DNA of 64,000 bases from Blattabacterium clevelandi (GCF_003268615.1 NZ_CP029844.1:372001-436000), one strand, 5' to 3'; positions 18,841-27,840 are shown, counted from the stretch's first letter. The notes: a model not told the origin generated them from the letters alone. Program-made: numbers and translations.

Positions 18841-19932
18841 ATGGATAAAAACCGTTATTCAATAAGTGATCAATCTATAAGATTTCTTAATAAATATTTA
18901 AATAGTTTTTCCCCAACTGGATACGAAAGTGAAGGTCAAAAAATATGGAAAGATTATATTAGTTCTTATGTAGAAAAAATAGTAACTGATTTGTATGGAA
19001 CCGTAGTAGGAATTATTAATCCTAATAATTCTCCTTACAAATTAATAATTGAAGCTCATGCGGATGAAATATCTTGGTATGTGAATTATATTACAGAAGA
19101 TGGATTAATATATGTTTCCAGAAATGGAGGATCTGATCATCAAATAGCTCCATCGAAAAAAGTAGTTATACACACAGAAAAAGGGTTAGTAAATGGGGTA
19201 TTCGGTTGGCCAGCTATCCATACAAGAAAATCTTTAGAAGAAAAAAACCCTAGTTTAGATAATATTTTCATAGATATTGGTGCTTTTGATAAAAAAGAAG
19301 TAGAAAAAATAGGCGTTCATGTAGGATGTTTTATCACTTATCCTGATGAATTTTTTATTATGAATCATAATTATTTTGTTTGTAGGTCTTTGGATAATAA
19401 AATAGGAGGATTTATAATTGCAGAAGTAGCAAAAATGATAATAGAACATGAAATTGATTTACAATTTGGATTATATGTGGTGAATTCTGTTCAAGAAGAA
19501 GTAGGATTGAGAGGAGCTAAAATGATCTCTCATGCCATAAAACCTCATATAGCTATTGTTACTGATGTAACACATGATACTTCTACTCCGATGATTGATA
19601 AAAAAATACAGGGAGATATTAAATGTGGTTTAGGACCTGTAATCGGATATGCTCCTTCAATACATAAAAAAATTAGAGAATTTATTATTGATACGTCTAA
19701 AAATAAAAAAATTTCTTTTCAACGTTTAGTTTCATCTAGAACGGGTACCGATACGGATGCTTTTGCTTATTCTAATAAGGGGGTTCTCTCTTCTTTAATT
19801 TCCATACCTCTTAAATATATGCATACTACAGTAGAAATGGTACATAAAAAAGATGTGGAAAAAACGATACAATTAATTTTTGAAACCTTAAAAGGAATTA
19901 ACTATTCTCAAGAAAAATTTTTCATTGATTGA
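18841..19932 (+). CDS. M42 family metallo-aminopeptidase
   Basis: Cytoplasmic dinuclear-metal aminopeptidase of the M42 (glutamyl aminopeptidase/endoglucanase-like) family; the exact peptide substrate cannot be told. Metal and catalytic residues are visible as EAHADEISW (His73), CRSLDNKIGG, QEEVGLRGA, VTDVTHDTST and the C-terminal MHTTVEMVHKKD. Length 363 is normal. It follows dapF by 18 bases on the same strand and its 3' end overlaps the convergent ychF by 11 bases. Confidence 0.93.
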   Translation: MDKNRYSISDQSIRFLNKYLNSFSPTGYESEGQKIWKDYISSYVEKIVTDLYGTVVGIINPNNSPYKLIIEAHADEISWYVNYITEDGLIYVSRNGGSDHQIAPSKKVVIHTEKGLVNGVFGWPAIHTRKSLEEKNPSLDNIFIDIGAFDKKEVEKIGVHVGCFITYPDEFFIMNHNYFVCRSLDNKIGGFIIAEVAKMIIEHEIDLQFGLYVVNSVQEEVGLRGAKMISHAIKPHIAIVTDVTHDTSTPMIDKKIQGDIKCGLGPVIGYAPSIHKKIREFIIDTSKNKKISFQRLVSSRTGTDTDAFAYSNKGVLSSLISIPLKYMHTTVEMVHKKDVEKTIQLIFETLKGINYSQEKFFID

Positions 19933-20941
19933 ATCGAAAATGGATAATATCTCCATCTTTAATAAGATAATTTTTGCCTACTAAAAATGTTTTTCCTGCT
20001 TTTTTCGCTTTTTCTTTTGAACCATATTTGATAAAATCTTTATAATGAATAATTTCTGCACAAATGAATCCTTTTTTTAAATCTGTATGTATAACTGAAG
20101 AAGCTTGGTAAGCAGTATAATGGTTTGGAATAGACCAAGCACGTACTTCTTCTTTTCCTATTGTAAAAAAACTTTGTAAGTTTAATAACTTATATGATTC
20201 CTTAATAATCTTATCAATTCCTGAAATGTAATTTTTTTTCTGATCATATAATTTTCTTTTCAACGATAAAACAACTAAAGTTGATTTTTCCTTTTTTACC
20301 ATTTCTTTGATTTTTTTTAGATTAGGATCATTTTTCTCATCTATATTACATACATAAAGTACGGGTTTAATAGTTAGTAAATGTAAATCATCTATGTACT
20401 TTTTTTCATTATTTTTAAATGGAAATATTCTAATATTTTTTCCTTCTTTTAGAAAAGAAAAAACTTTTTGTAGTAGTATATTACTTACAGATTTTTTATT
20501 TTTAGAAGTTTTTTCTAGTCTTTTTTCTATCGTTTCTAGATCTTTGAACTGTAATTCTATATCAATAATTTCTTTATCCCTAATTGGGTTTATTTCCCCT
20601 TCGATATGAAGTACACTTATATCGTTGAAACAACGAATCATATGGATTATTACATTTGTTTCACGAATATGGGATAGAAATTTATTTCCTAATCCTTCTC
20701 CTTTATGTGAACCTTTAATTAATCCAGCAATATCTACTATTTTTATTTTGGATGGAACTATTTTATTGGGATTAATCAAGGTTTTTAATTCATATAATCT
20801 TTTATCTGGAATTTTTGTTATTCCATAATTAGGTTCTATGGTACAAAAAGGAAAATTTTTTGATAATGCTTTAGAATTAGAAATAAGATTAAATAATGTT
20901 GATTTTCCTATATTTGGTAACCCAATAATTCCACATTTCAT
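19922..20941 (-). CDS. ychF: Ribosome-associated ATPase/GTPase YchF (OLA1 family)
   Basis: Obg-family P-loop NTPase that binds the ribosome. The Walker A motif GLPNIGKST is at residues 7-15, switch sequences DIAGLIKGSHKGEGLGN follow near 70, and the C-terminal TGS domain (FTIGKEEVRAW through IIHFRFNQ) is complete. At 339 residues it is somewhat shorter than the usual 360 or so, the loss lying in the helical middle region. The stop overlaps the M42 peptidase gene by 11 bases. Confidence 0.96.
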   Translation of the reverse strand: MKCGIIGLPNIGKSTLFNLISNSKALSKNFPFCTIEPNYGITKIPDKRLYELKTLINPNKIVPSKIKIVDIAGLIKGSHKGEGLGNKFLSHIRETNVIIHMIRCFNDISVLHIEGEINPIRDKEIIDIELQFKDLETIEKRLEKTSKNKKSVSNILLQKVFSFLKEGKNIRIFPFKNNEKKYIDDLHLLTIKPVLYVCNIDEKNDPNLKKIKEMVKKEKSTLVVLSLKRKLYDQKKNYISGIDKIIKESYKLLNLQSFFTIGKEEVRAWSIPNHYTAYQASSVIHTDLKKGFICAEIIHYKDFIKYGSKEKAKKAGKTFLVGKNYLIKDGDIIHFRFNQ

Positions 20942-21049
20942 TGATGATAAAAATATTTTATTTATACTGATAAATTTAACTAATCAAATAGCCATTTTTT
21001 GACTCCAAAACTCAAAAAAAAATTTTAACTAACAATATTTTTCTGTGAA

Positions 21050-21069
21050 ATTTACAATTTATTGTAAAT
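21050..21069. repeat. Perfect 9-bp inverted repeat between ychF and tatC
   Basis: ATTTACAAT, two bases, then ATTGTAAAT form a perfect palindrome midway between the divergent starts of ychF (20941) and tatC (21104). It could be a protein-binding dyad or simply chance in AT-rich DNA. There is no T-run after it that would suit a terminator. Confidence 0.3.
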
Positions 21070-21103
21070 AAAAAATAAGTATTTTATCGTATTTCTATTT
21101 ATT

Positions 21104-21907
21104 ATGAAAAATGAAAAAAAAGAAATGCCTTTTTGGGAACATATTGAAGATCTAAGAAAACATCTGATTCATAGTTTATGTGCAATTATAATTTCAACTA
21201 TTATTTTGATGAATAATAAATATTTTATATTTGATTATATTCTTTTTGGTCCAGCAAAAAAGGATTTTATTACTTACCGTATATTTTCTAAATTAGAATT
21301 TCTTTTTTTTGGAATAGATCATGATCCTATTTTTTTTTTTACAAAAAATTTGGAAATACAAAATAGAAAAATATTTGGCCAATTTAATATGTATATATGG
21401 ACTTGTTGTATCGGTGGATTTATTTTATCTTTTCCTTATATATTTTATGAATTTTGGAAATTTATCAAACCTGCTCTTACTGATGAAGAAAGAAAATATT
21501 CTCGTGGTATCATTATAACAGTTACATTTTTATTTATATTTGGAATTCTTTTTGGATATTTTTTATTATGTCCATTTTTAATTCATTTTGGTTATACTTT
21601 TAGAATTAGTTCTATTCCAAAAAATATATTTGATTTATCGGATTATATATCTTTGATGATGAATTCTATGCTTTCTATGGGGATGACTTTTTTATTCCCA
21701 ATTTTTATCTATTTTCTTACTAAAATAGAATTAATAACTTATACATTTTTGAAAAAATATAGAAAACATGCTTTTTTGATGATCTTAATTATTGCTTCTG
21801 CAATTACTCCTGGCGATATTTTAAGTACGATAATCGTTTTAATTCCTCTATTGATTCTTTATCAATTAAGTCTCTATATTTCTTTTTCTTTTTCTAAAAA
21901 GAAATAA
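21104..21907 (+). CDS. tatC: Sec-independent protein translocase TatC
   Basis: Polytopic inner-membrane receptor of the twin-arginine export pathway. The N-terminal FWEHIEDLRKHLIHS is the family signature that binds the twin-arginine signal. Six membrane segments are visible, with FGYFLLCPFLIHFG and ASAITPGDILSTIIVLIPLLILY in the C-terminal half. Length 267 is normal. No tatA is visible in the window. The gene ends 38 bases before the convergent OmpA-like gene, with a hairpin terminator between. Confidence 0.96.
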   Translation: MKNEKKEMPFWEHIEDLRKHLIHSLCAIIISTIILMNNKYFIFDYILFGPAKKDFITYRIFSKLEFLFFGIDHDPIFFFTKNLEIQNRKIFGQFNMYIWTCCIGGFILSFPYIFYEFWKFIKPALTDEERKYSRGIIITVTFLFIFGILFGYFLLCPFLIHFGYTFRISSIPKNIFDLSDYISLMMNSMLSMGMTFLFPIFIYFLTKIELITYTFLKKYRKHAFLMILIIASAITPGDILSTIIVLIPLLILYQLSLYISFSFSKKK

Positions 21908-21941
21908 AAAACCCCTTAAAAATTAAATTAAGAGGTTTTTT
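21906..21941. terminator. Bidirectional intrinsic terminator between tatC and the OmpA-like gene
   Basis: AAAAAACCCCTTAA, an 8-base loop, then TTAAGAGGTTTTTT form a 14-bp stem with one mismatch. It is flanked by A- and T-runs, so it can work in both directions, and it lies exactly between two convergent genes. It overlaps the last bases of tatC. Confidence 0.8.
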
Positions 21942-21945
21942 ATGA

Positions 21946-23190
21946 TTATTTTTTAATTGTTATTTCAACATATCTTCCTTTACTCTTCTTTTTTGCATAT
22001 TTTATTAATCCTCTAACTTCCATCCTAGAAGGATCTACACCTTTGGAAACCAAAGCTTCAAATACAGAATTTGCTCTTTTTAAGGATAATATTTTATTAT
22101 AAGAATATTTTCCATAAGAATCTGTATATCCATTGATATAAAATTTAGAATTAGGAAGTTTTTTGATCATAATTTCAGAAATCTTATTAATAATTACTAA
22201 GGAACTAGAAGATAATTGGTATTTTCCAAGATCAAATAAAATAGTATTGAAAATTATTTTATTGGGACATCCTTTATTTTCTTTTATTCCATATTTATTG
22301 GGACAAATATCTTCAATATCTGGAATATTATCAGAATCTGTATCTGGACATCCTTTAAATTTTTTTAATCCAAATTGATCAGGACATAAATCCTCTTTAT
22401 CTAAAATACCATCGTTATCTAAGTCATCTTTTTTACAACAAATTTTATTTTCATATTCCGAATTTTCTATAATATTTTTATCCTCTTTTTTTTCTATTAT
22501 AGAAGGTAAATAAGAATTTTCTTGATTGATTTCTATTATTTTTTTTTGTGTTTGATTATCATAATCATCAGAATAATTTTCATGTTCTCCTCCGAAACGG
22601 AATACTAATCCCAGGGAATGTTTACAAAAATTTAAATAATCTCTTGAATGATTTGCAAATACATGATTATAGGTACTTTGAATGTTAATCCCAAAATTAG
22701 AGACAATCCAAAAATTGATACCTAATCCTCCATCTAATAGAAAAAAATTTTTCTTATTCAATTTATAAGATTTTGATCCTGATAGTTTTAATATTCTATT
22801 TTGATAATTAAATTGATGATAACCACCTCCTAATCTAAAATAAGGATCAAACCAATATTTCGGTAAAAAATAGAAATTAATTCCAGGACCAAATTTTAAG
22901 AAAAATCCATCTATTATTCTCCATCTATTATTGTCAACCATTCCTAATGCACCCTCTAAATATACCCCCAGATTTTTATTTATATGATGTACCAATTCTA
23001 CATTAGAAAAAATAGGATTGATGCTATTATTTTTTTTGTGTAAAAAAAATTTAATAGGATTACTCCTTGGATAATAGTTAATATCATTTGCTCCTATTCG
23101 AATAGACCATTTTTTCTGAGAATATTGAGAGAATACAGATGAAAATAAAACAAAAAAAGTAATAATAAAAAAATTTAATTTTTTTTTCAT
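21946..23190 (-). CDS. OmpA-family outer-membrane protein with TSP3 repeats
   Basis: Outer-membrane protein expected to tether the membrane to peptidoglycan. ATG at 23190 is preferred over 23235 because it gives a signal peptide, MKKKLNFFIITFFVLF...SVFSQ. A beta-barrel of about 190 residues follows (QKKWSIRIGANDINYYP; LGVYLEGALG). Then come two calcium-type TSP3 repeats (DLDNDGILDKEDLCP, DTDSDNIPDIEDICP) and a C-terminal OmpA domain with INGYTDSYG and SLKRANSVFEALVSKGVD. It lies downstream of smpB, with a candidate promoter overlapping the smpB end. Confidence 0.92.
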   Translation of the reverse strand: MKKKLNFFIITFFVLFSSVFSQYSQKKWSIRIGANDINYYPRSNPIKFFLHKKNNSINPIFSNVELVHHINKNLGVYLEGALGMVDNNRWRIIDGFFLKFGPGINFYFLPKYWFDPYFRLGGGYHQFNYQNRILKLSGSKSYKLNKKNFFLLDGGLGINFWIVSNFGINIQSTYNHVFANHSRDYLNFCKHSLGLVFRFGGEHENYSDDYDNQTQKKIIEINQENSYLPSIIEKKEDKNIIENSEYENKICCKKDDLDNDGILDKEDLCPDQFGLKKFKGCPDTDSDNIPDIEDICPNKYGIKENKGCPNKIIFNTILFDLGKYQLSSSSLVIINKISEIMIKKLPNSKFYINGYTDSYGKYSYNKILSLKRANSVFEALVSKGVDPSRMEVRGLIKYAKKKSKGRYVEITIKK

Positions 23191-23200
23191 AGAACTATAA

Positions 23201-23226
23201 TTTCTTTGAATTTCTTTGAATTTGAA
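23201..23226 (-). repeat. Tandem 10-base repeat in the leader of the OmpA-like gene
   Basis: On the plus strand the sequence TTTCTTTGAA occurs twice in tandem at 23201-23220, followed by a partial third copy, TTTGAA. This makes up most of the predicted 5' untranslated leader of the OmpA-like gene. Function unknown; it could be simple replication slippage. Confidence 0.5.
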
Positions 23227-23232
23227 CCTCAA

Positions 23233-23262
23233 CAAATATAAATCATATATATGATTTTAAAA
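23233..23262 (-). promoter_or_regulatory. Candidate promoter of the OmpA-like gene
   Basis: The minus strand has a full -7 match, TATATTTG (23233-23240). At 19 bases upstream it has TTT instead of the TTG of the Bacteroidetes -33 element. A transcript would start near 23226, giving a leader of about 36 bases. It lies at the smpB stop, which fits independent expression of an abundant outer-membrane protein. Confidence 0.5.
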
Positions 23263-23263
23263 A

Positions 23264-23701
23264 TTATCTTTTAAAAGATTCTTTTCTTTCACGAAGAAGA
23301 TCTCTATTTTTGATAGATTCACGCTTATCATATATTTTTTTACCCTTAGCCAAAAAAATTTGGATTTTCACATATCCTTTTTCACTAAAAAATAATTTAT
23401 TAGGAATAATAGTTAATCCAGGTTCTTTTAACTTTTTTTCTATTTTTATTAATTCTTTTTTAGTTAATAATAATTTTCTTTCTCTTCTACTTGAATGATT
23501 CCAAGTAGTTCCAAATTTATATTCAGAAATATACATGTTAATAGAATACAATTCTCCATTTTTTATCTGACAAAAACTTTCCGTTATATTAGCTTTATTT
23601 TGTCTTATAGATTTGACTTCAGAACCAAATAATTGAATACCAGCTATATATTCTTCTATAAACTTATATTGAAATCTTGCTTTTCTGTTTAGAATACTCA
23701 T
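23264..23701 (-). CDS. smpB: SsrA (tmRNA)-binding protein SmpB
   Basis: Binds tmRNA and brings it to stalled ribosomes for trans-translation. Signatures are LNRKARFQY at residues 4-12, YIAGIQLFGSEVKSIR and the stretch KGYVKIQIFLAKGKKIYDKRESIKNRD, with the basic C-terminal tail. Length 145 is normal. The tmRNA gene itself was not found here. It is divergent from the transketolase gene with a 53-base spacer. Confidence 0.96.
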   Translation of the reverse strand: MSILNRKARFQYKFIEEYIAGIQLFGSEVKSIRQNKANITESFCQIKNGELYSINMYISEYKFGTTWNHSSRRERKLLLTKKELIKIEKKLKEPGLTIIPNKLFFSEKGYVKIQIFLAKGKKIYDKRESIKNRDLLRERKESFKR

Positions 23702-23754
23702 AATTAATTGTTATTTTTGTGAAAAAATAAAATTCTATAAATTTTTTTAAAATT

Positions 23755-24624
23755 ATGAATGTAAATGTACGTGTATGTTATTTAAAAAATTTATGTACTC
23801 AAGTGAGAAGAGATATATTACGTATGGTAAATAACGCAAATTCTGGACATCCTGGTGGATCTTTAGGATGTACTGAATATTTTGTTTCTTTATATCAAGA
23901 AATAATGCATTACGATCCCAAAAGATTTTCTATGGAGGGAAAAAAGGAAGACCTTTTTTTTTTATCAAATGGACATATATCTCCTGTTTATTATAGTGTA
24001 TTAGCTCGTTCTGGTTTTTTTTCTATAAAAGAATTATCTTCTTTTAGAAAATTAAATTCTCGTTTACAAGGACATCCTTCTGTACATGGAAATCTTCCAG
24101 GAATACGAATTTCTTCAGGATCATTAGGACAAGGGATGTCGGTATCAATTGGTGCAGCTATATCTAAAAAACTTAGTAAAGATAATAATAGTCTTATTTA
24201 TAGTTTACATGGAGATGGTGAATTGAATGAAGGACAGATATGGGAATCTATTTTATATGCAGGATCTAAAGGTATAGATAATTATATAGCTACTGTAGAT
24301 TACAATAGACAACAAATAGATGGAAATACCGATGAAGTTCTTCCTCTTGGAAATCTGAAAAAAAAATTCCAATCTTTTGATTGGAAAGTTTTAGAAGAAT
24401 TAAAAGGAAATAATATTGAAAAGGTTATTAATATTTTAAAAAAAGCAAAAAATGAGACTGGTAAAGGTAGACCAGTCTTAATTATTCTATACACCGAAAT
24501 GGGATACGGTGTAGATTTTATGGTAGGAAATAATGTATGGCATGGAAAATCTCCTAACGAAGAGGAATTAAAAAAAGCACTATTCCAACTTCCTGAAACT
24601 TTGGGGGATTTTCCAAAAATATAA
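23755..24624 (+). CDS. Transketolase, N-terminal (thiamine diphosphate-binding) subunit
   Basis: First half of a two-gene transketolase of the non-oxidative pentose phosphate pathway. NANSGHPGGSLGCTEYFVSL near residue 27, RLQGHPSVHGNLPG, the ThDP/Mg motif GDGELNEGQIWES and DYNRQQIDG all match the N-terminal transketolase domain. At 289 residues it ends where that domain normally ends. The partner subunit starts 6 bases downstream on the same strand, so this is a genuine split gene rather than a frameshift, and the domain boundary is clean. Confidence 0.94.
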   Translation: MNVNVRVCYLKNLCTQVRRDILRMVNNANSGHPGGSLGCTEYFVSLYQEIMHYDPKRFSMEGKKEDLFFLSNGHISPVYYSVLARSGFFSIKELSSFRKLNSRLQGHPSVHGNLPGIRISSGSLGQGMSVSIGAAISKKLSKDNNSLIYSLHGDGELNEGQIWESILYAGSKGIDNYIATVDYNRQQIDGNTDEVLPLGNLKKKFQSFDWKVLEELKGNNIEKVINILKKAKNETGKGRPVLIILYTEMGYGVDFMVGNNVWHGKSPNEEELKKALFQLPETLGDFPKI

Positions 24625-24630
24625 AAAATT

Positions 24631-25602
24631 ATGATCAAAATATATGAAAATAAAGGATTCAAAGAAACCAGAAAAGGGTTTGGAAATGCTTTGACTTTAT
24701 TAGGTCGAACAAACAATCAAGTAGTTGCATTATGTGCAGATCTTACCAGTTCTTTATTTATGAATCGTTTTTCTAAAGAATTTCCTGAACGATTTTTTCA
24801 AATTGGAATTGCAGAGGCTAATATGATTGGAATAGCTGCTGGACTAAGTATTGGAAAATATATTCCTTTTGCTGGGACATTTGCAAATTTTGCAACATCT
24901 CGTGTATATGATCAGATACGTCAATCCATTGCTTATTCTTATAAAAATGTTAAAATATGTGCTTCTCATTCCGGATTAACACTTGGTGAAGATGGAGCTA
25001 CACATCAAAGTTTAGAAGATATTGGAATGATGAAAATGCTTCCTGGAATGACCGTCATTAATACTTGCGATTATAACCAAACTTATGCAGCTACTTTATC
25101 TATAGCTAACTATTTTGGGCCAGTATACTTACGATTTGGTAGGCCAGCTGTAGCTAATTTTACGGATAAAAATCAAATATTTGAAATTGGTAAAGCCATT
25201 CTTTTAACCGAAGGGAAAGATATTACTATTGTGAGTACTGGTCATTTAGTATGGGAATCTTTAGAAGCATCTAGAATATTGTCCGAAAAAGAGGGAATAA
25301 CTTGTGAAGTTATTAATGTTCATACAATAAAACCATTAGATGAAAAACTAATTTTAAATTCCATTGATAAAACAAAATGTATTGTAACTGCAGAAGAACA
25401 TAATTATTTTGGAGGATTAGGAGAGAGTATAGCTAGAGTAATTACTACTAAAAGACTTTCCGTACATCAAAGTTTAGTAGCTGTTAATGATACTTTTGGT
25501 GAAAGTGGTCAACCAATGGAGTTATTAAAAAAATATAAAATTGATCGTGATTCTATTATGAATCATGTAAAAATTTTATTAGAAAAAAAAAAGAATCAAT
25601 AA
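24631..25602 (+). CDS. Transketolase, C-terminal (pyrimidine-binding) subunit
   Basis: Second half of the split transketolase. It holds the pyrimidine-binding domain with FPERFFQIGIAEANMIGIAAGLS (glutamate in the IAEANM motif contacts ThDP), ASHSGLTLGEDGATHQSLED, and the transketolase C-terminal domain from about residue 185 (GKDITIVSTGHLVWESLEAS). Length 323 is as expected. It follows the N-terminal subunit by 6 bases and is followed by the MazG-like gene after 8 bases, so all are likely co-transcribed with aroA. Confidence 0.94.
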   Translation: MIKIYENKGFKETRKGFGNALTLLGRTNNQVVALCADLTSSLFMNRFSKEFPERFFQIGIAEANMIGIAAGLSIGKYIPFAGTFANFATSRVYDQIRQSIAYSYKNVKICASHSGLTLGEDGATHQSLEDIGMMKMLPGMTVINTCDYNQTYAATLSIANYFGPVYLRFGRPAVANFTDKNQIFEIGKAILLTEGKDITIVSTGHLVWESLEASRILSEKEGITCEVINVHTIKPLDEKLILNSIDKTKCIVTAEEHNYFGGLGESIARVITTKRLSVHQSLVAVNDTFGESGQPMELLKKYKIDRDSIMNHVKILLEKKKNQ

Positions 25603-25610
25603 AAAAAAAT

Positions 25611-25940
25611 TTGAAAATCAAAAATATACAAAAACTAGTTCATAATTGGATTGTCAATTATGGAATACGTTATTTTAATATATTAACTAATACCATACTT
25701 TTATCTGAAGAAGTAGGTGAAGTTTCTAGAATTATTGCTAGAAATTATGGAGAACAATCTTTAAAAAAAAATTGTAAAGAAAAAGAAGATCTTGGAGAAG
25801 AATTATCCGATGTTTTGTTTGTATTAATTTGTTTAGCTAATCAAACTGGAATTGATTTGGAAAAATCTTTTCATCAAAAATTAAAAAAAAAAAAAATAAG
25901 AGATGATGAAAGACATCATAAAAATGAAAAATTAAAATAA
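25611..25940 (+). CDS. MazG-like nucleotide pyrophosphohydrolase
   Basis: Small all-alpha NTP pyrophosphohydrolase of the MazG superfamily, probably a house-cleaning enzyme. The metal-binding pattern LLSEEVGEVSR near residue 31 and EDLGEELSDVLFVLICLANQTGIDLE near 60 are diagnostic. The start must be TTG at 25611: no in-frame ATG lies before the conserved region, and the preceding stop is 8 bases upstream. A run of 14 A (25883-25896) encodes LKKKK close to the C-terminus and is prone to slippage. Confidence 0.85.
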   Translation: MKIKNIQKLVHNWIVNYGIRYFNILTNTILLSEEVGEVSRIIARNYGEQSLKKNCKEKEDLGEELSDVLFVLICLANQTGIDLEKSFHQKLKKKKIRDDERHHKNEKLK

Positions 25941-25945
25941 AAAAT

Positions 25946-27199
25946 ATGCCTTCTTATATCAAAATTCACAAAAAGAGGAAAAACTTATCCGGTTCTATAT
26001 CTATAACGGGATCTAAAAGTATATCTAATCGTCTTTTAATTTTAAAAGCTATTTATAAAGATGATATTCATATTGAAAATATTTCTAACTGTGAGGATAC
26101 AAAAGTTTTAGAAAAAAGTTTATATAGCACTTCTAACATATTAAACATTCATCATGCAGGAACTGCTATGCGTTTTTTAACTTCTTATTTATCTATACAA
26201 GAAGGAAAAGAATTCGTATTGACAGGTTCCAATAGAATGAAAGAAAGACCTATATCTATTCTTGTAGATGCTTTAAAAAAATTAGGATCAGAAATTATTT
26301 ATTTAGAAAAAATTGGATACCCACCCATAAAAATTATTGGTAAGAACATTATAGGAGGAAAAATAGATATCAATGCTAGAATTAGTAGCCAGTATATTAG
26401 TTCTTTAATGTTAATAGCTAGCAAATTTAAGATTGGATTACAAATATCTTTAAAAGAAGATATTACATCAATTCCATATATAAAAATGACTTTTGATTTA
26501 TTAACTATAGCAGGAATAAAAATATCCTGGAAAAAAAAAATTATTCATATTTATCCAGGTAAAAAAATAGGAAAAAAATATTTTTCTATAGAATCAGATT
26601 GGAGTTCAGCTTCTTATTATTATTCAATGGCTAGTATTGTAAAAACGAGTAATCTAACTTTAAGTGACTATAAAAATAAAAGTTTACAAGGAGATAGAGA
26701 AATTACTTCCATCTATGAAAAATATTTTGGAATATCCACAATTTTTGAAAAAAATAAAATAATATTAAATAAAAAATTAAATTTTACTCTACCTAGAGTC
26801 ATTCATTTAGATTTAAATAAAACTCCAGATCTTGCACAAACTATTGTTGTAACTTGTTCTTTTCTTGGTATAAAGTGTTATTTAAAAGGTTTAGAAACCT
26901 TAAAAATTAAAGAAACAGATCGTTTGAAAGCTTTAAAAAATGAATTATTAAAATTGGGTGTAATAATAAAAATTACAAGTTCTTGTTTAGAAATAATAGA
27001 TTTTTTTCCAAAAAAAATGGATTCTTCTACTATAAAAATAAAAACTTATCAAGATCACAGAATGGCTATGGCTTTTTCTTCTTTTGGATTATTTTATTCT
27101 TTGAAAATAGAGGAACCAAAAGTTGTAGAGAAATCATATCCAAATTTTTGGATGGACTTGAAATATTTAGGTTTTTCAATTGATTATTATGAAGAATAA
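25946..27199 (+). CDS. aroA: 3-phosphoshikimate 1-carboxyvinyltransferase (EPSP synthase)
   Basis: Sixth step of the shikimate pathway, combining shikimate-3-phosphate and PEP. Family motifs are SGSISITGSKSISNR at about residues 15-29, HHAGTAMRFLTSYLS near 69, NRMKERPIS near 101, the catalytic aspartate in TPDLAQT, LKIKETDRLKAL, and DHRMAMAFSSFG close to the end. Length 417 is normal. It is the last gene of the transketolase unit, and its stop overlaps the convergent NlpC/P60 gene by 13 bases. Confidence 0.96.
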   Translation: MPSYIKIHKKRKNLSGSISITGSKSISNRLLILKAIYKDDIHIENISNCEDTKVLEKSLYSTSNILNIHHAGTAMRFLTSYLSIQEGKEFVLTGSNRMKERPISILVDALKKLGSEIIYLEKIGYPPIKIIGKNIIGGKIDINARISSQYISSLMLIASKFKIGLQISLKEDITSIPYIKMTFDLLTIAGIKISWKKKIIHIYPGKKIGKKYFSIESDWSSASYYYSMASIVKTSNLTLSDYKNKSLQGDREITSIYEKYFGISTIFEKNKIILNKKLNFTLPRVIHLDLNKTPDLAQTIVVTCSFLGIKCYLKGLETLKIKETDRLKALKNELLKLGVIIKITSSCLEIIDFFPKKMDSSTIKIKTYQDHRMAMAFSSFGLFYSLKIEEPKVVEKSYPNFWMDLKYLGFSIDYYEE

Positions 27200-27795
27200 A
27201 GTATTCTCCTTGCCGTAATAAATTTATTTTTCCAATATTTTTGATACAATCTAGAAATAAGTACCCCTGACGTAGATGCGTGAATAAAGAAGATATTATT
27301 ATGATCTACATGGATCACCATTCCTACATGATTAATTTTTTTTTTAGATTGTCCTGTAGCAAAAAATAATAGATCTCCTTTATCTATATATTTTTTAGGA
27401 ACTAAAAGTCCTTTTTTAGCTTGATTGGAAGATATACGTGGTAATGAAATCTTATAAGATGCAAAAATATTTTTTATAAAAGCTGAACAATCTATTCCAT
27501 CTTTAGTATTTCCACCATATCTATATGGAGTTGACATATAATTTTTAGCTTCTTCAATAAGAAAATCCATTTTCTTTTTTAAAAAAATTTTATTTTTAAT
27601 AATTTGAAAATAGTTTTTTTTATCGTAGTATGGATTCTGTTTATTTTTTCTGAAAAAAATTGTTTCAGACTTTTTTTTATATACCATATTTCCATATAAT
27701 AACGGAATATAAAAAAAATGAGAATAGAATACAAAAAATAAAAGAATTTTAGAATTTAAAATAGGAATAATTTTTATTTTTTTTCCATTATTCAA
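27187..27795 (-). CDS. NlpC/P60 family peptidoglycan endopeptidase
   Basis: Secreted or lipid-side cysteine peptidase expected to cleave D-Glu-DAP bonds in peptidoglycan. A hydrophobic N-terminal segment at about residues 15-36 acts as signal or anchor. The catalytic domain has Cys103 (KDGIDCSAF), His156 (KINHVGMVIH) and His172 (FIHASTSG) in the usual order, with YRYGGNTKDG before the cysteine. Length 202. It stands alone on the minus strand and its 3' end overlaps aroA by 13 bases. Confidence 0.93.
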   Translation of the reverse strand: MNNGKKIKIIPILNSKILLFFVFYSHFFYIPLLYGNMVYKKKSETIFFRKNKQNPYYDKKNYFQIIKNKIFLKKKMDFLIEEAKNYMSTPYRYGGNTKDGIDCSAFIKNIFASYKISLPRISSNQAKKGLLVPKKYIDKGDLLFFATGQSKKKINHVGMVIHVDHNNIFFIHASTSGVLISRLYQKYWKNKFITARRILYSS

Positions 27796-27840
27796 AAGAA
27801 ATTCTAATAAATAAATTATTAATTATTATTAATAGAGGCT

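Noticed and set aside
24300-24716. Open frame of 138 codons on the minus strand inside the transketolase genes
   Set aside because: It lies antisense to two well-supported transketolase subunits, has no recognisable motif, and reflects the base bias of the coding strand.
23755-25602. Transketolase as one gene broken by a frameshift
   Set aside because: The break falls exactly between domains, with a proper stop, a 6-base gap and a new ATG; two-gene transketolases are known in other bacteria.
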